NCBI GenBank assembly: GCA_017442315.1
Contig: JAFRZX010000030.1
Coordinates: 1-64,000, forward strand
DNA: 64,000 bases
Direction: 5' to 3'
DNA from: Bacteroidales bacterium
Lineage (GTDB): Bacteria > Bacteroidota > Bacteroidia > Bacteroidales > UBA932
In this document: positions 32,919 to 42,894 of the stretch, piece by piece
Layout of the letters: each line of letters begins with the position of its first letter
Numbering within the stretch: position 1 is the stretch's first letter
Notes under the pieces: model-generated
Seen by the model: the letters and a program-made list of their open reading frames with translations, nothing else
Databases searched by the model: none
What the model was told of the DNA's origin: nothing
Program-made: the position numbers and the translations under genes

Positions 32919-33290
32919 TTATGATATTTTCTTGCCGAACGGGACAAAAGCCAGGATTGCCATCTTGAAATGCTGTATGCCGAACGGGATTCCTATTATC
33001 GTAATGCAGCATATGATGCCGAATCCTATGTGGAGCAGGGCGATCTCAATGCCACCGAAAATAATCCATATGACATTCATCAGGATTGAAAGGCAGCCTC
33101 CGTCGTTGGTGTCGGACTGTACGTCGTGACCGAAAGGCCGGAGTGACAGCCCGGCCATCTTCATGAGCTGCAGGCCGAAGGGAATGCCGATTATGGTAAT
33201 GCAGAAGAAGACCCCCATCAAGGCATAATACAGACTAATGACAAGGCCTCCGAAGATTGCCCAGAGTATGTTGCTTATGAAATTCATCAT
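32919..33290 (-). CDS. yccF: YccF-domain inner-membrane protein
   Basis: This 123-residue protein carries two internally similar YccF units (each with a hydrophobic pair and the core [12 protein letters not shown] / [14 protein letters not shown]), giving about four membrane segments. Function unknown. The start overlaps the cysS stop by 4 bp (ATGA), and the xth gene follows 4 bp after, so translation is coupled. Confidence 0.92.
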   Translation of the reverse strand: MMNFISNILWAIFGGLVISLYYALMGVFFCITIIGIPFGLQLMKMAGLSLRPFGHDVQSDTNDGGCLSILMNVIWIIFGGIEIALLHIGFGIICCITIIGIPFGIQHFKMAILAFVPFGKKIS

Positions 33291-34825
33291 TCAATGGTCC
33301 ATTCCACACCGTCTTTGGTGTCTTTTATCTGTATTCCGATGGCCTTGAGGTCATCACGGATGCGGTCACTGGTAGCCCAGTCCTTTGCTGCTTTTGCTGC
33401 TTTGCGCTGCTCTAGAACCATCTGCATGAGGCCGTCGATGGTCTTGGCTGCCTTTCCGCCTTCATTTTCTTCGTCCTTAAGACCGAGAACTCCTGATACG
33501 ATGTTGTCAAAGAGGTCCATCAGCGCCTGGATGTCGGATCTGTCAAGTGTTATCTTCCTGTCTTTGGCAGAGTTTATCATGCGTATTGCATCGAAGATAT
33601 GCGACAGGGCTACAGGTGTGTTCAGGTCGTCACAAAGGGCTTCGTAGACTTTTTCAACCAGTTCACGTACTTCTGTATTTGATGCATTGATTCTGTCAGG
33701 GGCCGTTGTGTTGACAAACTCACCGTATGCAAGAGCCTTTGCCGGCTGCACTCCCGCTGAGACGGCAAGTGCGCGAAGATCCTTTGCGGCCAGGATGATT
33801 CTTCTGAGCCCTTTTTCTGCAGCCTGAAGAGCTTCGTTGCTGAAGTCAAGTGTGCCGCGGTAATGTGCCTGAAGGATGAAGAAACGGACGGTCATTGGGG
33901 AATAGGCCTGGGCCAGTTTCTCATGCCTGCCGGAAAACAGTTCTGGCAGAGTTATGAAATTTCCCAAAGATTTGCCCATCTTCTTTCCTTCTATGGTGAT
34001 CATGTTGTTGTGCATCCAGTACTTCACACCGCTGCACCCTCTTGAAGCTGTGTTCTGGGCAATTTCGCACTCATGATGAGGAAACAGCAGGTCCATTCCT
34101 CCGCCATGGATGTCGAATTCCTTGCCTAGATATTTCTCGCTCATGGCAGAACATTCCAGATGCCATCCAGGGAATCCGTCGCTCCAAGGTGAAGGCCAGC
34201 GCATGATGTGTTCCGGAGAGGCTTTCTTCCAGAGTGCAAAATCATATGATGCACGCTTGTCCTGCTGTCCGTCAAGGTCGCGGGTGCCTTCTTTGACTTC
34301 GTCCAGTGTCCTTCCGGACAATATTCCGTATTTGTGGTCCTTGTCGTATTTGAGTACGTCAAAATATATGGAACCGTTGCTTTCATAAGCATATCCTGCA
34401 TCGAGAATCTTCTTCACGAGATCAATCTGCTCGATGATGTGTCCTGAAGCGCGTGGCTCAATGGATGGAGGAGCTACATTGAGCATGCGCATGGCCTCAT
34501 GATAGGCCAGAGTACACTTTTGTACTACCTCCATAGGTTCAAGCTGTTCGAGACGGGCTTTCTTTGCTATCTTGTCCTCTCCTTCGTCGGCATCATGTTC
34601 AAGATGTCCTACGTCGGTAATGTTACGGACATAGCGTACCTTGTATCCCAGATGACGCAGCAACTTGACGAATACATCATAGGTGACGCCTGGTCTTGCG
34701 TGCCCCAGATGGGCATCTCCATAGACTGTAGGACCGCATACGTAAAGTCCGACATGCCCTTGGTTAAGAGGCTTGAATAATTCTTTTTTTCTTGAAAGCG
34801 AATTAGTGATATATAATTCTCTCAT
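33287..34825 (-). CDS. cysS: Cysteinyl-tRNA synthetase
   Basis: A class I synthetase of 512 residues. Zinc-binding and signature elements: [18 protein letters not shown] (HIGH-type HLGH plus zinc Cys), a further zinc Cys in [16 protein letters not shown] (zinc His/Glu), and KKMGKSLGN (KMSKS variant). A DALR/anticodon-binding C-terminal domain follows. ATG 34825 (MRELYITN) is preferred over 34858. Divergent from purE. Confidence 0.97.
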   Translation of the reverse strand: MRELYITNSLSRKKELFKPLNQGHVGLYVCGPTVYGDAHLGHARPGVTYDVFVKLLRHLGYKVRYVRNITDVGHLEHDADEGEDKIAKKARLEQLEPMEVVQKCTLAYHEAMRMLNVAPPSIEPRASGHIIEQIDLVKKILDAGYAYESNGSIYFDVLKYDKDHKYGILSGRTLDEVKEGTRDLDGQQDKRASYDFALWKKASPEHIMRWPSPWSDGFPGWHLECSAMSEKYLGKEFDIHGGGMDLLFPHHECEIAQNTASRGCSGVKYWMHNNMITIEGKKMGKSLGNFITLPELFSGRHEKLAQAYSPMTVRFFILQAHYRGTLDFSNEALQAAEKGLRRIILAAKDLRALAVSAGVQPAKALAYGEFVNTTAPDRINASNTEVRELVEKVYEALCDDLNTPVALSHIFDAIRMINSAKDRKITLDRSDIQALMDLFDNIVSGVLGLKDEENEGGKAAKTIDGLMQMVLEQRKAAKAAKDWATSDRIRDDLKAIGIQIKDTKDGVEWTIE

Positions 34826-34874
34826 AATCCTAAAAACTGTTTCTCTGACAACCTGCAAATATACGATTTATTAT

Positions 34875-34882
34875 TATCTTTG
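34875..34882 (+). promoter_or_regulatory. -7 box of the purE operon promoter
   Basis: TATCTTTG matches the Bacteroidetes TAnnTTTG element; a good -33 element is not evident. It implies a leader of about 165 nt before purE. Confidence 0.55.
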
Positions 34883-34918
34883 CGGCGGTTTTAATGAAAA
34901 ACATCTAAATAGTCTATT

Positions 34919-35022
34919 ATGAAACCGAACATGAAAATCTTTGATAAGTTTTCGCCCAAGGGTTATATCAAATGATTTTCATCGTGAGAGTGAACGATAG
35001 CGAACAGCTATCAGACTTTCAC
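34919..35022 (+). promoter_or_regulatory. Structured leader upstream of purE with a small open frame
   Basis: An 18-codon frame (34919-34975, MKPNMKIFDKFSPKGYIK) overlaps an inverted repeat (34932-34945 with 34967-34981, 14 bp with one bulge) and is followed by a second two-tier hairpin (34984-34991 with 35015-35022 and a perfect inner stem 34996-35001 with 35007-35012), then an A/T run. The layout suits control of the pur operon by attenuation or leader translation. The canonical purine-riboswitch core was not recognised. Confidence 0.5.
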
Positions 35023-35054
35023 AAAATTTTTATAATGTAAAATTTTTTGATAGT

Positions 35055-35522
35055 ATGAAAACAGCAGTCATCATGGGCTCTACCAGCGATCTTGAGATCA
35101 TGTCGCAGGCTATCAATGTTCTTGAAGATCTCGGAGTCGAGGTTGTAAAGAAGGTGATCAGCGCCCACAGAACCCCGGACCTTATGTGTGAATTCGCAAA
35201 ATCGGCAAAATCGGAAGGAATAGGAGCTATCATAGCTGGGGCTGGAGGTGCGGCCCATGTTGCAGGTGTGGTTGCTGGCATGACTACCGTGCCGGTAATA
35301 GGAGTTCCTATACAGACGAAGGCACTCGGAGGAATGGACTCGCTTCTGTCTATCGTTCAGATGCCGGCAGGTGTCCCGGTGGCTACAATGGCAATAAACG
35401 GAGCTAAGAATGCCGGTCTTTTCGCAGCTCAGATCCTGGCCCTGACAGATGAGGGGTTGGCGGCAAGACTGGAACAGTTCAGAAAAGAGCAGACACAGAA
35501 AGTTCTTGATGCAACAATATAG
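35055..35522 (+). CDS. purE: N5-carboxyaminoimidazole ribonucleotide mutase (PurE)
   Basis: The mutase converts N5-CAIR to CAIR in purine synthesis. The 155-residue protein has the AIR-carboxylase signature: [20 protein letters not shown] (catalytic His), [10 protein letters not shown] and [22 protein letters not shown]. It is the first gene of the purE-purL-purF run; purL starts 4 bp after its stop. Confidence 0.96.
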   Translation: MKTAVIMGSTSDLEIMSQAINVLEDLGVEVVKKVISAHRTPDLMCEFAKSAKSEGIGAIIAGAGGAAHVAGVVAGMTTVPVIGVPIQTKALGGMDSLLSIVQMPAGVPVATMAINGAKNAGLFAAQILALTDEGLAARLEQFRKEQTQKVLDATI

Positions 35523-35526
35523 AATT

Positions 35527-38500
35527 ATGGGAAACTATCGTATCTACGTAGAAAAACATCCTGAATTTCAGGTGGAGGCTCGCTGCCTTCTTGGTGAATT
35601 GAATGAGAATCTGCAGCTTGACCTCAAGTCTTTAAGGCTGCTGAATGTCTATGACCTGTTCGGCTTTTCTGAAGAACTTCTGGAAGAGAGCCGGTATAGG
35701 GTTTTCGGAGAGATTGTGACAGATAGTGTGACAGATGAGTGTAACCTGGATAGATCAAAATACATAGCAGTGGAGTATCTGCCGGGCCAGTTTGATCAGC
35801 GTGCTGCTTCGGCTGTGGATTGTGTGCGTCTTATCGACCCTTCTGCAAAAGTGAGCATCAAGAGCTCGAAACTCATCATTCTGCCTGAAGATACTTCTGA
35901 TGAAGTTCTCGCAAAGATCAGGAAATATTATATCAATGCAGTAGAGTCTAGAGAGAAGAATCTGGATAAACTTACAGTCATGGAGCAGCCTGAAGTTACT
36001 CCGGTGCCGGTCCTTGACGGATTGACGGCATTGACTGAAGAAGAGCTTGCGCCATATTGCAGAAATATGGGGCTGGCAATGAATGCTGATGACCTTCGTG
36101 AAGTTGTGAATTACTTCAGGAAGGAAGGCCGTGACCCATCTGAAACCGAACTTCGGATTCTCGATACATACTGGAGCGATCATTGTCGTCATACGACCTT
36201 TACTACAGAGATCGAGGATATCAAAGTTGAGGAGTCTTTCCTTAAGGATGAGATAGATGGCACCCTTAACCTTTACATGAAGATCCGCAAGGAACTTGGA
36301 CGCGAGCAGAAGGATGTGAATCTTATGGATCTGGCTACAATCGGTGCCCGCTACCTTAAATCAAAAGGTCTGCTGGACGATATGGAGGTCAGTGAGGAAA
36401 ACAATGCATGCAGCATATATGTGGATGTCGATATAGTTACGGATGAAGGAGATATGACTTCAGAGAAGTGGCTTCTTCAATTCAAGAACGAGACGCATAA
36501 CCACCCGACTGAGATAGAACCTTTCGGTGGAGCAGCAACATGTCTGGGCGGGGCCATCCGTGACCCGCTTTCCGGACGAGCATATGTGTATCAGGCGATG
36601 CGTGTCAGCGGAGCCGGCGACATCTATCGTCCGGTTTCGGAGACTTTGCCCGGAAAACTTCCTCAAAGCGTCATTTCACGTAAGGCGGCCCATGGATATT
36701 CAAGCTATGGCAACCAGATAGGTCTGGCTACCACTCATGTCCGCGAGATCTATCATGAAGGCTATGTCGCCAAGCGTCTTGAGGTAGGAGCTGTTGTGGG
36801 AGCTGTCAAGGCCGATAGTGTGCGTAGAGAGAGTCCGGCTCCAGGTGATGTGGTACTTCTTTTGGGAGGTCGCACAGGCCGTGATGGAGTTGGTGGTGCA
36901 ACCGGTTCGTCTAAAGAACATACTGAGGAATCCCTTGAGACTTGCGGCAGTGAGGTGCAGAAAGGAAATGCACCGGAGGAAAGAAAGCTTCAGAGACTTT
37001 TCCGCCGTCCGGAGGTTACAAGACTCATCAAGAAATCCAATGATTTCGGTGCAGGTGGCGTGAGTGTCGCGATTGGGGAGCTGACAGACGGTCTTGACAT
37101 ATATCTTGACAGGGTTCCGGTAAAATACGATGGACTCAATTCTACTGAATTGGCGATCAGTGAGTCACAGGAACGTATGTCGGTTGTGATTGAGGCAGGG
37201 GACAAGGAAGAAATGATGGCTTATTGTGCAAGCGAGAATGTCGAAGTCACCCATGTGGCTGATGTTACCGACAGGGGAAGGATGAGAATGTTCCAGGGAG
37301 AAAGAATCGTTGTGGATCTCTCCCGTGAGTTCATAGACAGTGCAGGAGCCAGACATTATGCGAATGCTGTTGTCGGGGCTGTGGAGCAGAAGAACCCTTT
37401 TGAAAGGACAGTGCCTGGAGATACCCTTCGTGACAAGATATTCCATAATCTTCAGGATCCTAATGTAACATCCCAGAAGGGGCTGATCGAGATGTTTGAT
37501 TCTACAATCGGAAGATCTACGGTCCTTATGCCGTTCGGAGGTATGTTGCAGACTACGGAAACACAGGTGTCGGTTCAAAAGCTTCCTACAGACGGCTATA
37601 CTGACACGGCATCCATAATGGCATTCGGATATAATCCGTTCATTACGAGCTGGAGTCCTTATCATGGTGCTGCTTATGCGGTTGTAGAAGCCTGTGCTAA
37701 AGTTGTGGCTGCCGGTGCTTCGTATGAAAGGATGCGTTTTTCATATCAGGAGTATTTCGAACGTATGACAGACAGCAAGTCATGGGGCAAGCCGCTTTCC
37801 GCGCTTCTTGGTGCCTTGAAGATGCAGGTCGGACTGGGACTGCCTTCGATTGGTGGAAAGGATTCGATGAGCGGAACATTCGAGAATATAAATGTGCCTC
37901 CGATGCTTATGGCATTCGGCATCACTACGGTTGATGCAAATCAGGTGATTTCGCCTGAGCTGAAGTACGAAGGCAACAAGCTGTATCTGATCAGGCATAC
38001 TCCTTTGGAGAATCATATGCCGGATGTGGACCAGCTTAAAGCCAATTGGAATTATATTCATGAACAGATAATTGCAGAGAATATAGTTTCGGGCTATGCT
38101 CTCGGATTCGGAGGACTTGCAGAGGCTATATGCAAGATGTCCTTCGGTAACGGACTGGATGCCAAGATCAATTTCCCTGAGTCTGAACTCTTCAATTATG
38201 GTTATGGCTCTATTCTGGTTGAATCAGAAAATGAACTTGACTATCCGAATGCTGTTCTCATCGGTGAGGTGACTGACGGAGAGGAAAGCATACTTACTGT
38301 CAACGGGAAGAAATTCGATATATTTGAACTTATGGCTGTGAACGGAGCGAAGTTCGCTGAAGTATATCCAGATACAGCTGAGGCCAGCCATAAGGCATTG
38401 AAGCCATCCGGCATGGAAGGAACAAAGCCTCTGAAGGTCAAGAGATCGGATATGAAATACAATGGCGAGCCGGTGGAAAATCCTGTTGCGTATCTTCCGG

Positions 38501-39285
38501 TATTTCCAGGTACGAACTGTGATTATGATTCGGCTAAAGCTTGGCGTAATGCCGGAGCGCAGGTGCGCATGAGTGTGTTCTGTAACCTTACCGAAGATGA
38601 TATCTTCAGGTCCATTGCGGAAATGAAGAAGAATATTGACGAATGTCATATCCTGATGTTGTGTGGAGGATTCTCGGCAGGCGACGAACCGGACGGAAGC
38701 GGTAAGTTCATTGCCAATATATTGAACAACAAGGATATAGCAGAGGCAGTGCATCGTCTCATTGACAGAGGAGGTCTGATATTGGGTATATGCAATGGTT
38801 TCCAGGCTCTGGTAAAGTCAGGACTCCTGCCTTATGGTCGTCTCGGACAGGTGACGAAGGATAGTCCTACACTTTTCCGCAACGATATCAACCGCCATAT
38901 ATCCCAGATGGTGACCACACGTGTAGCTACGACAAATTCTCCTTGGCTTAAGGATTTTGCCATAGGTGACCTTCATACCATTGCAGTCAGTCATGGCGAA
39001 GGTAAGTTCGTAGTAAACGAGGAACTCGCACGTGAACTTTTTGCAAACGGACAGGTGGCTTTCCAGTATGTAGACCCTCTTGAGGAGGAACCGACAATGG
39101 AGTCTCCTTATAACCCTAACGGATCATATTATGCTATAGAAGGTATAATAAGTCGTAACGGACAGATTTTAGGAAAGATGGGTCATACTGAGCGATATGA
39201 GGAGAATCTTTTCAAGAATATTGACGATGATACCCGCGAACAGCCTCTCTTTGTCAATGCTGTGGAATATTTTAGAGGTTTATAA
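35527..39285 (+). CDS. purL: Phosphoribosylformylglycinamidine synthase (single-chain PurL)
   Basis: This 1252-residue enzyme is the long form: an N-terminal PurS-like domain (about 1-140), two AIR-synthase-like halves with the ATP-binding stretch TLRILDTYWSDHCRHTTF and KNETHNHPTEIEPFGGAAT, and a C-terminal glutaminase (about 1000-1252). The glutaminase Cys lies in GICNGFQ and the catalytic His in AVSHGEGKF. ATG 35527 starts at MGNYRIYVEK; the frame is open further upstream within purE. purF starts 1 bp after its stop. Confidence 0.97.
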   Translation: MGNYRIYVEKHPEFQVEARCLLGELNENLQLDLKSLRLLNVYDLFGFSEELLEESRYRVFGEIVTDSVTDECNLDRSKYIAVEYLPGQFDQRAASAVDCVRLIDPSAKVSIKSSKLIILPEDTSDEVLAKIRKYYINAVESREKNLDKLTVMEQPEVTPVPVLDGLTALTEEELAPYCRNMGLAMNADDLREVVNYFRKEGRDPSETELRILDTYWSDHCRHTTFTTEIEDIKVEESFLKDEIDGTLNLYMKIRKELGREQKDVNLMDLATIGARYLKSKGLLDDMEVSEENNACSIYVDVDIVTDEGDMTSEKWLLQFKNETHNHPTEIEPFGGAATCLGGAIRDPLSGRAYVYQAMRVSGAGDIYRPVSETLPGKLPQSVISRKAAHGYSSYGNQIGLATTHVREIYHEGYVAKRLEVGAVVGAVKADSVRRESPAPGDVVLLLGGRTGRDGVGGATGSSKEHTEESLETCGSEVQKGNAPEERKLQRLFRRPEVTRLIKKSNDFGAGGVSVAIGELTDGLDIYLDRVPVKYDGLNSTELAISESQERMSVVIEAGDKEEMMAYCASENVEVTHVADVTDRGRMRMFQGERIVVDLSREFIDSAGARHYANAVVGAVEQKNPFERTVPGDTLRDKIFHNLQDPNVTSQKGLIEMFDSTIGRSTVLMPFGGMLQTTETQVSVQKLPTDGYTDTASIMAFGYNPFITSWSPYHGAAYAVVEACAKVVAAGASYERMRFSYQEYFERMTDSKSWGKPLSALLGALKMQVGLGLPSIGGKDSMSGTFENINVPPMLMAFGITTVDANQVISPELKYEGNKLYLIRHTPLENHMPDVDQLKANWNYIHEQIIAENIVSGYALGFGGLAEAICKMSFGNGLDAKINFPESELFNYGYGSILVESENELDYPNAVLIGEVTDGEESILTVNGKKFDIFELMAVNGAKFAEVYPDTAEASHKALKPSGMEGTKPLKVKRSDMKYNGEPVENPVAYLPVFPGTNCDYDSAKAWRNAGAQVRMSVFCNLTEDDIFRSIAEMKKNIDECHILMLCGGFSAGDEPDGSGKFIANILNNKDIAEAVHRLIDRGGLILGICNGFQALVKSGLLPYGRLGQVTKDSPTLFRNDINRHISQMVTTRVATTNSPWLKDFAIGDLHTIAVSHGEGKFVVNEELARELFANGQVAFQYVDPLEEEPTMESPYNPNGSYYAIEGIISRNGQILGKMGHTERYEENLFKNIDDDTREQPLFVNAVEYFRGL

Positions 39286-39286
39286 A

Positions 39287-40684
39287 ATGTGTAAGTGTAA
39301 TAATGTGTATAGGGATGATAAGCTGCATCACGAATGTGGTGTGCTTGGAATATATGGTGTAGAAAATGCTGCCGGTCTGGCTTATTATGGCCTTCATGCT
39401 CTTCAGCACAGAGGTCAGCAAGGCTGTGGCATCGTTTCTGTGGCCTCCGACGGCCAGTTCCATAGGGTAAAGGGAGACGGTCTGGTTTCGGAGGTGTTCA
39501 ATGAACAGAAACTGGCAAAACTTCCGGGAAGGATGGCAATAGGTCATGTGCGTTACAGCAATGCCGGATGTAAGGGTGTGGAGAATCTCCAGCCTTTCCT
39601 TTTCCATCATAATTCAGGTGATTTTGCATTGGCAAACAATGGCCAGATCGTAAATTATCGTCAGCTTCGTGAGGAAATGGAAGACAAGGGAAGTCTGTTC
39701 CAGTCTTCTTCTGATGCTGAGATACTTGCGCATCTGATAAAGAAACAGGGAATGGATAAGGATCATCCGAGAATCTATTCTCTCAAGAACGCACTCAATA
39801 TGCTCGACGGGGCCTTTGCATTTGTAGTGATGACCGGACGCCGTATCTATGCATGTCGTGACAAATACGGATTCCATCCGCTTGCGATAGCAAAGTTGGG
39901 AGATGGCTATGTCGTTGCCAGTGAAACCTGTGCATTTGATGTCCTTGGCGCTGAGTATATCAGGGATGTGGAGCCGGGTGAAATAGTAACATTGGACCAT
40001 CATGGCATAAGGAGCCAGTTCTATGCAGAGCCGGAGCGACATGCAATGTGCGCAATGGAATATGTCTATTTCGCTCGTCCGGACAGCGATATAGAAGGAT
40101 GTAATGTTCACAATTACAGGAAAGAGTCTGGCCGTATCCTTTTCAAGGAGGCTCCTGCAGATGCAGATATTGTAATCGGTGTTCCGGATTCCAGCCTGAG
40201 TGCGGCTCAGGGATATGCTGAAGCCAGCGGACTTCCTTATGAAATGGGACTGATAAAGAGCAAATATGTAGGCAGGACATTCATTCTTCCGACGCAGTCA
40301 CTTCGTGAAAAAGGCGTCAAGATGAAACTTTCTCCTGTCAAGACTATTGTGAAAGGAAAGAGGGTTGTGCTGGTGGATGATTCGATAGTGCGTGGAACTA
40401 CGTCTTTGAAGATTGTGAAGATGCTTAGGGAAGCCGGTGCTGCGGAAGTGCATGTCCGTATTGCAAGTGCACCTCTTAAATACACCTGCTATTATGGGGT
40501 TGATGTGCATACTCCGGAGGAGCTTATCAGCAACGCCAATGATGTGGATCAGGTATGCAGGCTCATTGATGCCGACTCGCTGGCATTCCTGTCACATGAG
40601 GGTATGCTTGCTGCCGGTCACAGGAACGACATGTGTCTTGCATGCTTCAACCATCAGTATCCTACAGAACTTTACTCTGAGTAG
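39287..40684 (+). CDS. purF: Amidophosphoribosyltransferase
   Basis: The committed step of purine synthesis, 465 residues. The N-terminal-nucleophile glutaminase starts at Cys17 in HHECGVLGIYG, so a 16-residue propeptide must be removed. The PRPP-binding loop is VVLVDDSIVRGTTS. The Cys residues in MCAMEYVYFARPDS, YTCYYGVD and CLACFNHQYPT sit where the Bacillus-type enzyme binds its Fe-S cluster. ATG 39287 is chosen over 39197, which lies inside purL. Confidence 0.96.
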   Translation: MCKCNNVYRDDKLHHECGVLGIYGVENAAGLAYYGLHALQHRGQQGCGIVSVASDGQFHRVKGDGLVSEVFNEQKLAKLPGRMAIGHVRYSNAGCKGVENLQPFLFHHNSGDFALANNGQIVNYRQLREEMEDKGSLFQSSSDAEILAHLIKKQGMDKDHPRIYSLKNALNMLDGAFAFVVMTGRRIYACRDKYGFHPLAIAKLGDGYVVASETCAFDVLGAEYIRDVEPGEIVTLDHHGIRSQFYAEPERHAMCAMEYVYFARPDSDIEGCNVHNYRKESGRILFKEAPADADIVIGVPDSSLSAAQGYAEASGLPYEMGLIKSKYVGRTFILPTQSLREKGVKMKLSPVKTIVKGKRVVLVDDSIVRGTTSLKIVKMLREAGAAEVHVRIASAPLKYTCYYGVDVHTPEELISNANDVDQVCRLIDADSLAFLSHEGMLAAGHRNDMCLACFNHQYPTELYSE

Positions 40685-40742
40685 TCAGACAGCTATACTG
40701 ACTTTCTGTATGACCTTGCATTCCGAACTTGTTGAGGAATCT

Positions 40743-41777
40743 ATGAACATAAAGAGTATAATAAGAAACTGGATGCTTCCCATTGCTATGGTGACGGGAG
40801 TATCCGGTTATCTTGTTTATTATAGCCTGCCGGATCCGATTCATGTCGCAGGACCGTTTCTTGACGTCATTGTCGGTCTGCTGCAGCCGGCTTTGATCTT
40901 TGCGATGCTCTTTCTTACATTCTGCAGGATAGAGCCAAAGGATCTGAAGCCTCACAGGTGGCATTGGTGGTTGCTTCTGATACAAGGGGGAATCTTCGTG
41001 GGATTGGGTGCGGTGGCATTGTTGCTGATAAGTCTTTTTTCTGAATCATCTGATGATGCTGTCGTGCTGATAGAAAGTGCGATGCTGTGTCTCATATGTC
41101 CAACGGCAACTGCGGCGGCTGTGGTTACGCAGAAACTGGGAGGTGATGTGGCAGGGATAACTACATATACTGTTCTGATAAATCTCTTGACAGCTGTCCT
41201 TGTGCCTGTTGTCCTGCCTTTGATCCATCCTGTTCAGGATATGGATTTCTTTACCGGGTTCAGCATTATAGTGGCAAGAGTCTTTCCATTACTGATTTTC
41301 CCATGTCTTGCGGCATGGCTCGTGCGGTATCTTGCTCCGAAGGCGCATAGATGGTTGACGGGTTTTCCTGACCTTGCCTTTTATCTATGGGCGGTTGCAT
41401 TGACCTTGGCCATTGCAGTTACAACCAAATCTATTGTACATAGTACGATGAGTGTCGGACTTATTCTGATGATGGCACTGGTTTCCCTGATCTGTTGCAT
41501 CTTTCAGTTTGCGGCAGGACGTTTTGTGGGAAGCAGATACAGACCTGGAAGACAGGTGCGTGAAACTGATCTGAGGAGTCGTAAAGATGCTGCTCAGCGT
41601 GCCAGAGAGGTAAGGACAGTTACTGCAGGGCAGTCATTGGGACAGAAGAATACGGTTTTTGCGATATGGATGGGCTATACTTTCATGACACCCGAAACAG
41701 CCATAGTCGGAGGCCTTTACAGCATCTGGCATAATCTATACAACTCATGGCAGCTATACCGGGCAGGGAAAAGATAA
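40743..41777 (+). CDS. BASS-like (bile acid:sodium symporter superfamily) transporter
   Basis: This 344-residue protein has nine to ten membrane segments in two halves. The TM4/TM9-type crossover signature is visible in CLICPTATAAAVVTQKLGGD, which resembles the BASS motif. A charged cytoplasmic loop (about 255-295) precedes a last hydrophobic segment. It could export or import an organic anion. ATG 40743 has a GAGGAA stretch upstream; an ATG at 40710 is in frame. It follows purF by 58 bp on the same strand and may be part of the pur operon; a purine-related substrate is only an inference. Confidence 0.75.
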   Translation: MNIKSIIRNWMLPIAMVTGVSGYLVYYSLPDPIHVAGPFLDVIVGLLQPALIFAMLFLTFCRIEPKDLKPHRWHWWLLLIQGGIFVGLGAVALLLISLFSESSDDAVVLIESAMLCLICPTATAAAVVTQKLGGDVAGITTYTVLINLLTAVLVPVVLPLIHPVQDMDFFTGFSIIVARVFPLLIFPCLAAWLVRYLAPKAHRWLTGFPDLAFYLWAVALTLAIAVTTKSIVHSTMSVGLILMMALVSLICCIFQFAAGRFVGSRYRPGRQVRETDLRSRKDAAQRAREVRTVTAGQSLGQKNTVFAIWMGYTFMTPETAIVGGLYSIWHNLYNSWQLYRAGKR

Positions 41778-41834
41778 AGCCGGTGTCAATAAGGGTTGCT
41801 TTCCTTGCAGAATATCGAATAATAGTTTATCTTT

Positions 41835-42112
41835 GTCATGCTGACTTACCCGTCGGGATAGTCAGCGTGACATATGTTGATAAAGACGTTACTTGACGTT
41901 TATCTTCTTGACTCAAACTTCGCAACTTTGATTACCTTAAGGAAGATACGGCAACGGGACGTCCATCGTTGATGTATCTTCGTTCACCATGCTGTGGCGT
42001 GGAGTCTTGTATACATCCCAGACGTGGGCCCTTCGTTGCTTATCCTTTAAGGTGGGCAGCGAAGGCCTGAGTTGAGGATGAGCAAAAGTAGAGACTCCCA
42101 CGTCTTTTTTTT
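41835..42112 (+). ncRNA. Unidentified structured RNA or terminating leader
   Basis: This gene-free stretch of 386 bp (41778-42163) holds, after a promoter-like TATCTTTG (41828-41835), a chain of hairpins: 41835-41846/41860-41871 (12 bp, one G-U), about 41879-41904, 41942-41949/41974-41981 enclosing 41952-41956/41967-41971, and 42030-42039/42056-42065. The last is nested in a terminator 42020-42028/42097-42105 plus eight Ts. GGAGTC (42001-42006) can pair with GACTC (41910-41914) or with GACTCC (42093-42098) inside the terminator arm, so alternative folds exist. The sequence does not show tmRNA, RNase P or SRP RNA hallmarks. Confidence 0.65.
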
Positions 42113-42163
42113 ATCATCTTCGAGTTAGGGAGGTCTCGGATAATAATAAGGGATTTAAAACTT

Positions 42164-42889
42164 ATGAAAACTAATCTTTCGTTTTTTTTGTCATTGTTTC
42201 TTTTAAGTACAACATTGTCTGCAGCACCGGCTAGATTTGTGTACTATATTATGAGTCAGACAAATGAGTCTGTGTGCGATGACAGTGTACTGACTGTTGA
42301 ATACGACATAACGAACCCTTTGGTTTGTTTTGATCAGGCAGGATGTTATCATCCGCAGCCTCAGATTTCCATTGTTCTGACCAACAAGACTGACAACATC
42401 ATACATTTGGTTGTCAGCGACTCAAAAATTATGAGAAATTCGCATGTACAAGAACTTGGAGAAATAGCATCTGGAACAGAGATATTAATAGCACCTCATT
42501 CTTCAATCAGTTTTGATGGCATTATATTGCTTACTCAGGAGGCAACATCCTTTTTCAACAATATTTATCATCATCGCCATATGAAGATGATGAAGAATGA
42601 TTATGGAATGTTATGCTTCGGAAATCTTGACAATAAGTTTGAATCGGGCAGGGTGGTGTCATATGGTCAAAGTAATACTCCTGTATGCATCACTACATTG
42701 TTTGTGTATACATTAGGTGAAGACGATACCCGATATAATATCACTACACAGTATTTTGCTGAAAAGAAAGTGGGATCGGGACTGAATGCTTTTGGTCAGG
42801 AGAATGAGAACATCATAAACGAAGTCTTTCCGGATTGGGTGAATCCTAAATATGAAATCATTAAGCTTACGTGTCTTAAAGCAAAATAA
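42164..42889 (+). CDS. Exported protein of unknown function
   Basis: This 241-residue protein has a signal peptide (MKTNLSFFLSLFLLSTTLSA, cleaved near residue 20). The mature part is beta-rich with few charged patches. Three Cys lie in its first third, two of them close together (LVCFDQAGC). I know no family. It lies 51 bp after the terminator of the structured RNA and 5 bp before the WG-repeat gene, with which it is surely co-transcribed. Confidence 0.75.
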   Translation: MKTNLSFFLSLFLLSTTLSAAPARFVYYIMSQTNESVCDDSVLTVEYDITNPLVCFDQAGCYHPQPQISIVLTNKTDNIIHLVVSDSKIMRNSHVQELGEIASGTEILIAPHSSISFDGIILLTQEATSFFNNIYHHRHMKMMKNDYGMLCFGNLDNKFESGRVVSYGQSNTPVCITTLFVYTLGEDDTRYNITTQYFAEKKVGSGLNAFGQENENIINEVFPDWVNPKYEIIKLTCLKAK

Positions 42890-42894
42890 TTCCT

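Noticed and set aside
34875..35054. Canonical purine riboswitch before purE
   Set aside because: The conserved joining and loop sequences of the purine aptamer were not found; only unassigned hairpins are visible.
41835..42112. tmRNA, RNase P RNA or SRP RNA
   Set aside because: No tRNA-like ends with a tag frame, no RNase P core motifs and no SRP GNAR-loop region were recognised. 6S RNA cannot be excluded by eye, but the long single bulged helix is not apparent.
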